A stretch of 64,000 bases of DNA from Dromiciops gliroides (taxonomy: Eukaryota > Chordata > Mammalia > Microbiotheria > Microbiotheriidae). The DNA is taken from NCBI RefSeq assembly GCF_019393635.1, contig NC_057861.1, positions 309,477,468 through 309,541,467 on the forward strand. The letters run 5' to 3'. This document shows, in pieces, positions 12,701 to 26,300 of the stretch; position 1 is the first letter of the stretch, and every line of letters starts with the position of its first letter. Below the pieces are notes generated by a model. The model was not told the DNA's origin. It did no database searches and saw only the letters and a program-made list of their open reading frames with translations. The position numbers were made by a program, and so were the translations under genes.

Positions 12701-15700
12701 TAAGAAGACTGGAAAGGTTGGGGAAAGGGGGTCAGATTGGGAAAGGCTTCGAATGCCAGACACTGAAGTAGGCAGACCCACCATCAGGCTATTGCAATAA
12801 TCCAAGTATGATGAGGTCCTCCACCAGAGTGGTACTACTGTCTACTTTATACAAGAAAGTTGATGTTACCCTGAAGCTAAAGTGATTTGCCTGAGCTAAC
12901 ACAGATGATAAGTAGCTAGAACTTTTACCTAGGTCCTCCAACATAAAAGTAAGCTTTTTTTTGTCCTACTACAGTTTCTTTTGGCCTTTTTTTGGCATTA
13001 GAGAAGAAAAACAAGAAATGTGTTTGCACAATAGTTTTAAGAAATCACCTTTCCACATCCACTGATGACATATCCCATTTCATTAGCGTTAAAATGAAAA
13101 TGAGGCTGTCTTAAGCCATTGGTGTAAATTCGGAGAGTTCCCAGAGTAAGGGAATTTTCATGCTGAAAGCAGAAAGAAATAGAGATGTTTAGTAAATTTG
13201 TTCTATTACAACATAAAAGTCTTTTCAGAGTCAGAGGCAAGGGCATGTTAGGAGAGTGCTGGTTCTTTCTGATTAATGTAGATACCCAAGTCAGATCATC
13301 AGGATCCCCAAATCCACATTGAGCCCTAAATTCCATGTCCACATTGCTCTAATTAACCTGTTATTTGACAAACCTCCTGACTATTGATCTATAGACACAG
13401 CTTCATAATTTTTATTTTTTAAAAAGAAATTTGGATCCTACTCTAATATGTTTTAAATTCCAGTGCCTATTCAAATAACATTCCCCAAATTACCTGATTC
13501 AAGGATTCACTGAAAATTTTCTCATTGTCACTTAGTCCATTTCCATTTTTTCGATACCGAGCCCATTGGATTATTCCTCCTGGAAAGCGAAATTCTTTTG
13601 AACCTGAATAAGAGGAAGTTTGAAAATCACAAGACAAACCAAAGGACTTCTAGCCAGCAATATAAAAGATTGGAGCAACCACAGGACACAATAAGATGTC
13701 AGCTTTCCAAGCAGATCAAATGACCACTGGATGGAATGATTTGAGAGATGTCACAATATTCTACTGGCCTCAAAAAGGTTGGTCTCCTATAACATTTGTT
13801 ATCTAGCCTAAAACTGCCATCAGTGGTTGGCTGGGATTTAGCCCTCTCCCATTAATACCAATTAAAATTTTTTTGTGTGACTGCACAAACCCTTACGATC
13901 TCCAGTGTGGTAAGGAAAACATAGAGTAGACTTTCTTCTATTAAAAAATAGGAGTTGGGGGCAGCTAGGTGGCACAGTGGATAAAGCACCGCCCTGGATT
14001 CAGGAGGACCTGAGTTCAAATCCGAGCCCAGACTATTGATACTAGCTGTGTGACCCTGGGCAAGTCACTTAACCCTCTTTGCCCTGCAAAAAACAAAAAC
14101 AACAAAAAAATACTTGATATACTTTTACTGGGGAGCTAGGTGGCACAGTGGCTAAAGCACTGGACCTGGATTCAGGAGGACCCGAGTTCAAATCTGGCCT
14201 CAGACACTTGACACTTACTAGCTGTGTGACCCTGGGCAAGTCACTTAACCCCAATTGCCTCACCAAAAAAAAAAAAAAATAGGAGTTGGGATTTAATGTG
14301 TTGAATCTGAGAGAACAGAAGAGAATAACAAGGAGGAAGAGAGGAAGGAGGCAAGAGGAGAAAGGCAGAGATGAGGTTTGAGATTTGTAGTAGCAGGGAA
14401 GTGATTCATGAAAGTGGCAGAGAGTAGTGTAGTAATAATAATAAAAATAACAATAGCAAGCATTTATATAGCATTTTAAGGCTTACAAAGCACTTTACAA
14501 ATATTTTTTTCATTTTTTAGCACTCCAATGGTACATTGCTGAAAACTAATTATATGTTACAAATCCATATCCTAAGGAACAGCCCTCCTCCTTTTTTTTT
14601 TGGTGAGGCAATTAGGGTTAAGTGACTTGCCCAGGGTCATGCAGCTAGTGTCAAGTGTCTGAGGCCAGATTTGAACTCAGGTCCTCCTGAATCCAAGACC
14701 AGTGCTCTATCCACTGCACCATCTAGCTGCCCCTACAGCCCTCCTCTTTTTAAATGTTCCCTTATCCCAAAGCTACCCTGTATCACCTTATCAGAGTCTA
14801 TTAACTCAGTCTTTGTCTGTGCATGCAAAATATTCTGGAGAATGCAAGGCGGGGAAAAAAAGAAATCAAGTTATTGAGGGAAAAAAAAAGCAATTTAACT
14901 GAAATTAATCACAGAGGCTCTCTATTTGGAATATACAAAGCCATAAAACTAAAATCACAATTGTATACAACTGTGAGTCACTAACATCCCATTTTCCCCA
15001 TTTTGCCTGCACACAAAAAAGGTATTTCATATCTTTTTAAGTCCAAAGAGATCCTACGAGATCTTCATGGTGTGAATCTTTTCAACGACATGAGTTTCAT
15101 AAAATCCTCATTTGGTTCCATATTTATTGAACATATGAACTACATTACTGAATCCTAGATAAAGTAGGTTTGACATCAAGAAAAATATCATGTTGGTTCA
15201 TCCTGTACCTTTAAGATCATAAAAGTATCGCCACACCAGGCTGTCTGGAGACTGCATGTAGCTGGCGTTCATAACCAGCTCAGCCAAATTGGGAGGGAGA
15301 TTGATAGCCTGATTTTCTTCTTGTTTCTTGAATGTTCTAATGAAATTAACTCCGCCTTGAGGCTAAAATGTACAAATAGCAGCCCCATTAGTTTTTTTAT
15401 TGTACCTCTTTAAGACATCAAAGACACAAACAGCCCCATCTAAAGTCAAAATACAATTAAAAGTTTGGGAAGTATCTCACAAGCATTAAAAGGCCTAGTC
15501 TAATTTTATACCAGCTGGAAGAAATACCGAGAGCATCAGTCATCTATGGCCCTTCTCTTGACCATGTTTCTAGTAGCCCTTCTACTTCTTCCTCATTTCA
15601 TCAGTCCATTGGTGCTCTAAAATGTCAGTTTTGAAACTACCTCAAAGCCCTTATTTGCACACTATCCAAATCTTGCCCCTTTCCTGGACCAGTATCTGTC

Positions 15701-17282
15701 TCAGTAATTCTCCACAGGGGATCTTAAGACTTTGGGGATATCAAAAGTCACTGCTCAACAGGAAAAGAGTAGGTATGTTTGCATTAGACTAAATGCATGT
15801 AAACATTTGTGACAAATACACTATTACTACACACAGTAAGTGCTTGATAAATGTTTGGTTTAAGTGAATTTTGCATTTCTCCCCAACACAGATAGTATTC
15901 CATGGAAATTCCCAAGAAAGGTAATAAAAGCATTTCTAGCATTGGGCAAGACATACAGTAGGGGCTCAGGAAATACCATCCCAAAGTGGAATGGTCTGCC
16001 TTGAAAGGAAGTAGACACTTATCACTTCATACCACCTGACATTTCTAAGTGGATGCTGGAGGCTAACTTGGGAGGGGAATTGTAAAAAGCATTTCTGTTC
16101 AGGTAGGACTTGTGCTGGAAACCCTTCGATCCCTTCTACTCTGAGATCATGCATTTCTATGCCTGATGGGTAATATAGTGAATTCCAGAAATGTGCATTT
16201 CATTAAATGTCCTTAGACTCATTCAGGGCCAAGTTTCTTCTAGCCCCTGAAGACCCTGGGCTGGCTTTCATGATCTGTCTAAGTTAACCCAAAGCTTCAC
16301 GGTGGCGTACACTTCAAGACATAGTGCAAACCTTGAGGGACCTGGACGCAATATCCTCTGGTGTAGAGAAAAACACATCATCAATATCCAGGGTCTGAAG
16401 CTCATCATGAGTGGTGAAGAAGAGCAAGAAAAGGCAGTCCTCGGTTCCCACATTCTTTATCCAGTGCAAGATATTTTTAGGGAAGAAGATCACCTGACCA
16501 GCAGTCACGTTGTATGTGGTAACCACACCGCCTCCAGCATCAACTACACCAATCCAGGCGGTGCCCTGCAGTACAAAGGTGAAAACACCATTTGCGTGGA
16601 TACAGGTTGGTAACTAAGTTTTCCAAATGGTGAATTGCCTGGATGCTTACTAATAATAGTGGTAATCATAATAATAACAACTTAGGTTGTCATGGTACTT
16701 TCTACTTTTATAACTATGTTTGTGTGTATTGCCAGTCTTTCATTAGTTCTCACAACACCTCAACGATAGGCTGAGTAAGTAGTAGTGGTAAAATTAGTAC
16801 AAGTAGGAATAGCTGTAGTGGTAATGGTAATGGTAGTAATAGTAGTAGTAGTACTATTTTTTTTTTTTAAGTGAGGCAATGGGGGTTAAGTGACTTGCCC
16901 AGGGTCACACAGCTAGTAAGTGTTAAGTGTCTGAGGCCGGATTTGAACTCAGGTACTCCTGACTCCAGGGGCGGTGCTTTATCCACTGCGCCACCTAGCT
17001 GCCCCAGTAGTAGTACTATTTTATAGATAAGAAAATTGAAAAACAGAGAAGTCCAAGATCACAGTATTGCATTCATTCAAATGAAATGTCATAACCAGCT
17101 GAAAAGCTGACCAGGAAGAAATTGATGTTTGCTCTCTTATATTTAATAAACCCATGAAGCACCGGAGAAAAAAGAGCCTGGGTGAAACTCAACCACGGTA
17201 TGATCAAAAGCAAGTTTCAGCAAAAGTTCAAGTGAGACTTGAAAGGGGTCTCAGATACCTAGGAGATGTATATATACATATT

Positions 17283-17349
<67 letters not shown>

Positions 17350-20300
17350 GTATATGTGTGTATGTATATATGTACACATACACATATGTGTATATACAAA
17401 CCCATGTATAGTATATGTGATGTATAATATGTGTACATTAATCTAAAGCACTGCGTATGTATGTGTGTGTGTATGTATGTGTGTGTGTGTAGATAGATGG
17501 ATGGATGGATGGATGGATGGAGGATGAAGTGCTGGCACTAGGAAGTAGATAGATGGCTTAGGGGATAGAGTACTGGGCCTGGAGTCAGGAAGACCTGAGT
17601 TCAAGTTTAACCTCTTTTTGCCTTAATCTACTGGAGAAGGGTATGGTAAACTGCTGTGGTATCTTTGCCAAAAAAACCCCATGGACAGTATTGGTGTGAT
17701 ATGACCCACAAAAGGAGTCTGCCACAACTAAAAGACAATGAAGCACTCACTCTGCCGCTTCGTGTTTTCCCAATCCTTGTACTTAATAAATGTTTGGTGA
17801 ATTGAATAGAATTCAGAGCCCTCACACATCTCATCACTGGCTAACTTCCCTGGGTCTCTGTACTGCTTGCCTCAGTCAGACAAGATGTGCCACACTTTGA
17901 TGGGCAAGGGAACACAAGCATTGACAGACATCCCCAGGGGTCTTCCTGAACTGAAGGAAACCTATACAGAGGAAGGCAACCCCGCAACTACAATGGCTCT
18001 GTCTGGTCAGTAAGTCTGAGATCCTTATCAGCTCTCACTTGAACTTTTGCTGAAACTTGCCTTTAATTACCTTGTGATGAATTTTCACACCCCACTGGAG
18101 CAGGATGCTCAGGTTTCATTGCCTTTCCTCAGTATTATCAGTATCCTTCTTTCCTGGGGCTTCACAAGGAACCTAAGTTCAAATCTGGTCTCAGATACTT
18201 ACTAGCTGTCTGACCCTGGGCCAGTCACTTAACCTTATTTGCCTCAGTTTCTTCATATGTAAAATAAGCTGGAGGAGAAAACTGCAAACCATTCTAGTAG
18301 CTTTGCTAAGACTCCAAATAGGGTCATGAAGAGTTGGACATGACTGAAAAATGACTCAACAACAACAAAAATATTATCATAAAAAGCAATGAACTAGGAT
18401 TCAAGAAACCGAGATTCTAGTCCCAGGTCTTCCAAGATTTTAATGAAGCCCTGGATCAGGAGCCAGGACCTAGGTTCAAATCCTTTCTTTCCATTTAATG
18501 ATGATGTGACCATGGACTTTCCAAAAGTCATTTGACCTCCCTAGGTCTCAGTTTTATCATCTATAATATGAAGGAGTTGAACTAGATGGTCTCAAAGGTC
18601 TCTTTATCTCCAAATCTATGATTCTTTGAATTGCCTTTTTGTATCTCCATTTCCTTATTTGTAGAATGAAGGTGTTAGAGTAGATGTTCTCTGAAGCAGC
18701 TTTCACTCTTTCTTCCCTATTTATTTTATTTATTTTTGCGGGGCAATGAGGGTTAAGTGACTTGCCCAGGGTCACACAGCTAATATCAAGTGTTTGAAGC
18801 TGGATTTGAACTCAGGTCCTCCTGAATCCAGGGTCATTGCTTTATCCACTGCGCCATCTAGCTGCCCCCGGCTTTCACTCTTAAGATTCTGATTGAAGTT
18901 AAATCATTAGAAAATGACACCAAACACAGCTATGATCATTCATTGTTTCACATCACCTAGAGGTTGGCTTCATGTCCCTTAATCAAACCATCTAGACCTA
19001 GTCACGTGCGTCTATTCTCTTTTATATGTGCCTCCCTATGTTCAGTCTGGATTAGAAGATAATCTTCAGGGCCTGACTCACAAAAGATGATCAATTTGGA
19101 ATCCCATAGCCTTGATCCTAGGGCCTCTGAATCACCTTGGAAAACTGATTCTTTCAGTTCCTGCTCTTCCTAGAGAGAAAGGACAATTTATTTGGCTGTG
19201 GATCAGAATGGGCATTCATTGCTATTGCCAGAATTGTTGAACTCTACATAATTCTTTCTTATGTTCTAGAAAGAGAAAGAACTTATAAAGCACTTTAAGA
19301 CTTGCAAAGTTCTTTATAGATATTAACTTGTTTTGTCCTCCAAACAACTATGAGAGATAGGTGCTATTTTTGTCCCCATTTTCTAGATGGAAACAGAGGT
19401 TAAGTGATTTACCTGTGGTCATATGGATATTAAGTATCTGAATCTAGATTTGAACTCAGATCCTTCTTACCTTACATGTAGTGCTCTATACACTGGGCCC
19501 CATAGATAAAGTGTCGGCCTTAATGATAGAGTTTGGGTTTGACCTCTGCCTCAAAATTATCTTGGCCAAGTCAATTAACTTCTAAGAACATTAGTATCCT
19601 CATCTTTTAGATGGACATAAAACTATTTGTACTATGTACCAAGTGGGGTCTAATAAAAAGGGTAAGAGAAGGGAATACACATTTATATAGAACCTACTAT
19701 GTGTCAGACACTGTATTAAGCTCTATTTAATCTCCTTTAATTAATTAATTGTTTTCATTAGGAATAGTATGTTATAAATGACTTAGCACTATATACAAAA
19801 GTTCCAGTTGATGCTAGAAATAATTTAAGCTGGGGAGTGAAGCTCTTAAAATATGTGACCCAAATCAGAAGTCTGTCCTGCTTTTTCAGGCTACAGGCAT
19901 CTCAACAATGAAAACAGATACACAATATAAATGCTTAACTTCAGAAGGAAAGAAACCCAGACCTACCTGTGCAAGGTAGCCATGTTCATTGGCATTGAAG
20001 TGCCAGTGTGGGGCACGGAGGCCATTACTTTTTATTCTCAAGGTTCCAAAAGTCATGTGTGACTGCTGCCTGTTCAAGCTAGTACCAAAGGCTTCTTCTT
20101 CAACACTGAGGTAGTCTTTGAGATTATTCCGGTATCGTGCCCATTGGATAGCACCGCCTGGGAACTCAAATACCTAAAAAAAACCACACACACAGAAAAA
20201 GGGAATACCATCCATAGGGATTGCATCACCTTTGAGAGTTAGAACCACTGTGGACCAATTTGTTTGGAAGGGGGAGTAAAAGAAGATAGAGGGGTCAAGG

Positions 20301-23300
20301 TACTATGCTAAGTGCTAAGGATAGCCTGACACTCTAATGGGTCCGTGAGCTCATTGATAAGGGTACTCCCTCCCATGATGCAGCTTACTACCCAACCCTG
20401 CCTGCCAAGCTCATGCAATTTTCCTTCATGTCCTCCCACAAATCCACCACAGGAGAGCCACTCCACATGCCCAGGACCTTCTCTCAGTTCTTGTGACATT
20501 ACAAAGATACCAGTGGAAAAACAACACAGCTTTTGCCCTCAAGAAAATTATCATCTGATTCCAGTTGTCATTCAGTCATGGAAATATTAGTATTCCTCTT
20601 TTGCGTCTCCATTTCCTTATTTGTAGAATGAAGAGGTTGGGGTAGATGTTTTCTAAAGTGTCTTTCAGTCTTGAAATTCTGATCAGGGGCAGCTAGGTGG
20701 CGCAGTGGATAGAGCACCGGCCCTGGAGTCAGGAGTACCTGAGTTCAAATTCGGCCTCAGACACTTAACACTTACTAGCTGTGTGACCCTGGGCAAGTCA
20801 CTTAACCCCAATTGCCTCACTAAAAAAAAAAAAAAAAAAAATTCTGATCAAAGGTAACTAATTAGAAAGTGACACAACACGGTTTCAATAATCAATTGTT
20901 TCACATCACCTGGAGGTGGGCTGCATATCCCTTAATCAAACCATCCAGACCTGGTCAAATCTATTCTCTTCTATATGTGCCTCCCTATGTTGTCATTCAG
21001 TCATGTCTGACTCTTCGGGCCAGGCCCTCTACTCTCTCCTAAAGTCTGTCCAGGCTCATGTTTGTTACTTTCCATGATGCTATCTATCCATCTCATCCTC
21101 CGCCATCCCCTTTTCCTTTTGCTTTCAATAGCCCAGGATGGAGGTAATGAAAACTGACTTCAGGTAATGGGCTGTGTGATTAGAGAGAGCAGATGTGAGG
21201 GCTGGCCATGGAAAGATTATGTTAACTTGAAAGGAGAAGATTTTTGGGAATTAAGTAGGGAAAATCAGTAGAGACAGAGCCAGAGTGTTTCTCAAGTTCA
21301 CTTGTGTTCTCAGAAAGAGGGAGACTGAGGCTTAGCAAGCATTGTTGGGGCTCACCAGCTACAGTTCTGCTGTAGGCATCTTCTCCACCACAAATGGTCT
21401 TATAAAACCCCAGAGATGAAGTCTAGCCCTGTCAGCTGCTGCTATATCCTGTAGACCCCATCCCAATACTTCTTACTTTTGCTAGCTTTCCCTGACATAT
21501 CTAGAAGCCAGCATGGTCCCTTTGATCCGTCCCTTAGATTTAACTGCCTATGCTAATTGCTAAAGAGATAAAGACTGTTTTCTTGCACTCAGTTTTGATC
21601 TGCCCTTAAACCACAGTCCCAGACACTCCCACCCCAGTTATCTTCCTGGTGTTAGTCCTGGCAGAAAACAAAGCAGAACATGGCTGGCACCGGAGTTGGG
21701 GTAAATATCCCCCTCTGGCCAGTCAGCTTGCAATGTTCAGGAGATAACACCAACAACAATATAACCTTTAAGTCTGCACAAACTGTACAAATGTCTCATT
21801 TTATCCTTATAACAGCCCTGTGAAGAAGGTGCTATTATAATCTCCATTTTATAGATGAAGAAACTGAGGAACAAAGAGGCTATGATTGATTGGCTGGGAT
21901 TTGCCTAGGGTCACACAGCGAGTAAGAATCTTAAGGCTGGATTTAACGCAGTTCTTCCTCACTCCTGGGCCAATCGCTCTATCTACCGTGCCACCTAATC
22001 CAGGCAATATGCTGACCCGCCTTACCCTTCTGTTCAGGTAGGGCCCCAGCTGTTACCTCCTTGCACCCAGAAAGAGATTCATTTATTGAAATGTTTAATA
22101 AGAAGTTGACAGTTTTATAAGGAGTGTTGCTTCAAAACATGTCATTCCTACCTTGGAGCTATGCAAACGATTAAGAAATTGAAATTTAAAGTCAACACGT
22201 TTTTCACCCTTTGGGTCAGAGGGAGTCTCTGGTGCTTTTGGAAGGTGAGTATCTGCATGTGGCCGGAAGTTGGCGACATAAACCAAGGAGAGTATCAGCA
22301 CACCTATCAATGTGGTGATAACACAGGCCAGGAGACAAACCAGGAAGATGTTCATTAAAGACCACTGGCTCTTCTTTTCCTATGAGAAATTATAAAACCA
22401 TTATTTTTTACTTATAAGGAAACTGGAAAATCTTTCTTTTTAAATGAAGCTTTCTTTTATCCTTTACCCAGAAGAGCTTTCATCTTATTTCTATTCTTCC
22501 CAACAGATACAGGTGAATAGATAGATAGATAAAAGGATGCAAAGATGAATAAATGAATAAATGCATGAATAAACAAATGGGTAAATAAATGAATGAATAA
22601 TTAATTAGTTAAATAGAAAAGCAAAAACTAGATAACTAGATAGATAAATGAATGGATAAACAAATACATGACTAAGATAAAAATGACAACTATTTGTATC
22701 CTCTGGGACTATTGAAAAATGTTAATGCTCCATTAACCCAATGTATGACTATAGAAATATCCTTTAATCTTCCTTTGCCTTAGTTCCCATAGCTGTGAAA
22801 TGAAGGCATTAGATTACATGATAACCAAGGCCTCTTCCAATTCTAAAATTACATGTATGTCTATATGCAAGTATGTGTGTGTATACATGAATTGAAAGAA
22901 CTCTTTCCCAAGCTGGGGCACTGAAAAGAAACCACAAATTTCACAATTTTGCTAAGGGCTGATCCTATTTAGATAGCTTGTTTACTAGTTTATCTCCATG
23001 GTAATAACCAATATAGAGAGTGATTATTTTAAGGCCTTTCCCAGGAAGGAAACTGGCCAACCATGAAATAAAACAAAATAGCCTGACTTCCTGGTGACTT
23101 CTTCCACTTTCCTCCATAGTATGGAATCCATATTCTCTCTGCTAAGAGATAAAAAGGTCGTTTGGCATGATTAAGGGTGATAATGGCTTAACATTTTTGA
23201 GAACAGAGAAGGAAATAATCTGAGGTGCAATTTTTCCTGAAAGCAGGATGAACCTTAGGTGACTTTCCTGAATAGCTCTCCAACCCAATGGTCCTTGACA

Positions 23301-26300
23301 TTAATTAATTAATGCATTTCCATACATGTGTCTTATATAGCATCTAGGTAATGGAATTCTTTTCATTCATGAAGAAGAAAATCTATCTATAATACAGCAT
23401 CTTAGGGAGTTTCAAGAGGCACAAAGAGGTTGATTGAACAGCTAATATGTGTTGGGGTGGCATTTAAACCTATAGCTTCCTTACTCCAAGTCTATATGCT
23501 CCGGTGCTTCTATGGGTTTCTATGTCAGCTTGTATATGCCTCATACGATATGAGGAAGAGCCAAGTCTTTGGACTCCTAATCCAATATTCTCTCTCACTT
23601 TGCCACCTGCCACTTACTCTAACATCTTTTAGATATTATTATAACTTATGCTAAGAAAATCAAATCTAAGTGGTCTCAACTGTAACTGTTAGCAAATTTA
23701 CATTTAGGTGTATAAAAGGTCAGTTATATAGATTTACACATAATAATATATTCACAGATAATATTTTTTTAAAATTTCAAATAATATTGCTACAACCACT
23801 TCCTCTCTCTGCCCTGCCCTGAAACTAATATTTCTTCCAATTAAGGAAGGTCAACACACACACACATGTCATGGGAGGATTATGGGCCCCGGTCACTCCA
23901 ACAATTCTCTGGGGGGTTCAAGGAACTTTTTCCTTGAAACCTCAGGGGTTTTCCCTTGAAATCAAGTAGGCCTCTCCTTGAACACAATCAAGGACACACA
24001 CTCACCTAACAGAGATAAGGGGCACAGATGGAACTGAGCATGCTCCAGGACCATCACCCTACATTCCAGTCATCCTAAGCATCTGGATGAGGTAATCCAG
24101 GAGAAGACCACCCATCAGCAGACTGCTTAGACCCATCAGGACAAAGTTGACACCCACCACCAGATCTTTCACGAGGGATTCTTCCTACCCCAGTGCAACT
24201 CGGGAAGACCACCAGCCCCTCACGCAATAAGAGACTCTTACCCACCCCCATCTAAACCCTATAAAATGGCACCCCACAAGTTATCCGGGGAGGAAAGCGT
24301 TTTGTTCTGGCAAAACCTTCCTCTCGGCCAGTTTCTCTTGTACCCCAATAAACCTGTTCTCTTATTCCTAATTAGGTCTTGTGCGAGAGTGTAATTCTTT
24401 ACAGAGGAATCCTAAGGACCCACATGCTTTCTCCTATTGGTTTTCCCCCATATCATTTGGCACCCAACGTGGGGCACGAGATGATATGGTGGGAAATGGG
24501 GTATGGGTTGTGTTAGGGATTGGGGTTCTTGGGAATTCCTCTTTAAAGAATTACACCCGGGGCAGCTAGATGGCGCAGTGGATAGAGCACCGGCCCTGGA
24601 GTCAGGAGTACCTGAGTTCAAATCCGGCCTCAGACACTTAACACTTATTAGCTGTGTGACCCTGGGCAAGTCACTTAACCCCAATTGCCTCGCTAAAAAA
24701 AAAAAAAGAATTACACCCTCTTGCACACAAAACTTAGTTAGAATAAGGTGGTAGTTTATTTAGGAGCAAGGGAAGGGAAGGGTGGGGGGAGGGAAACCAT
24801 GAAAGAAATCCATCTCCCCAAGTCTCCCCATGAAAAGTCCAAGGAAGAAAAAGAAGGAGCGAGGACAGACTAGATAGAGAGACAAGATTAAGGAGAGAAC
24901 GGCTCACTAGGGTAGGAAGGAGACTGGAAGGATATGGACTAAAAAAAGGAGGGGGACGGACTAGAGAAGGACGGACTAGGAGAGAAGCTGACTAGAGGGG
25001 AGCCCGGACAAGGACGGAGGAGAGTTCAGTTCGGAAAAGGAGAGCTGGGTCTGACAAGGTTACAGGCCTTAATACAAACCAGAGAAAGTGTAACGTGCCC
25101 TGAGGCCGGAGGTGGCTAAGGCCCTTATTGTATTCAAGAAGTTCGAAGCTCAGCAGGTGCGAAAGAGAGATGAAAGAGACGCAAGAGATGCAGTGGAAAG
25201 AGACCACAGGAAAGCAGTCAGGTTGTACACTTTATTTCCCTGTATTCCTAATTTTAAATAGTATCTCATAAATAAACTCTGCTTTGATTATTTGGTTAAG
25301 AGGCTTTTTAATCTTTAGTCTATCAGTTGGGGAGCAGTGGGGTGGAACTTTATAAACGGCCCACATTAAATTAACGAAGTCAGATAGCCAAATAGTCAAC
25401 AGTCCCCTGATTAGTCCTCCAGTCAGCTTCAGCCCCCAAAATTAGGCTAGTCAATTCAAAAATATTTTCACATTTGAATGGCAACCACGAAGGGACTTAC
25501 GGTCCAATTATAATTTTTCTAAATTTATCATTTTTTGTATAATCATAATTTTTCATAAATCCAATTATATATAATTTTCCAGGATAGTTATGAATAATTA
25601 ATTTTTTGTACATTACCCTGTCTGAGTCAATTCCCTTTAGTCTCAATTTACTCCTCAATAAAATGGGGATTATAATTTCTTTAGTACAATTTATATACAA
25701 TGTACAATTGTAAATTTACTAAATTTACAATTTAGTACAATTGTTTACAATAATTTCTTCTTATGAGGTTTTTGAGAGGTTAAAAGGAGAAAAATGGATT
25801 GGTGGGTGGGGTGGGGTACAGGTAGGTGGTGCAGTTAGTTGATAGAGCACTGGACTTGGAGTCAGGAGGACCTGAGTTCAAATCTGGCCTGAGACACCTG
25901 ACACTAGCTGTATGATCCTGGGCAAGCCATTTAACCCTATTTGCCCAACTCTCACCTATAAAATGACGGGGGAAAGGAAATGGCAAACTACTAAGAAAAC
26001 CCCAAATGGCACACATGACTGGAAAAATGAAACAACAACATCAGCCTCATTTTGTACCTGATCATGTTATATATCATCTAATTTCAACCCCATTCTATGC
26101 CAGAATCAGAAAATCTGGGCTTTACTCAAGAGACTTCGCCTTTCTAGACTCCTATTTCCTCATTAGTTAAATGAGGAGATTAAACTAAATGTGATCTCTA
26201 AAGTCTCCAACTTCCCTAACATTCAATAAGTCCATATTGGAAGGAAAAAAATAATAAAAACTATAATAAGTAACTTACCAGCCAAGAAGAGTTGTTCACC

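Noticed and set aside
17268-17411. Frame with repeating VCVCVYIYIY
   Set aside because: TG/TA microsatellite.
22510-22680. Possible CRISPR-like array or minisatellite
   Set aside because: Simple tetranucleotide decay without spacer structure; the genome is vertebrate.
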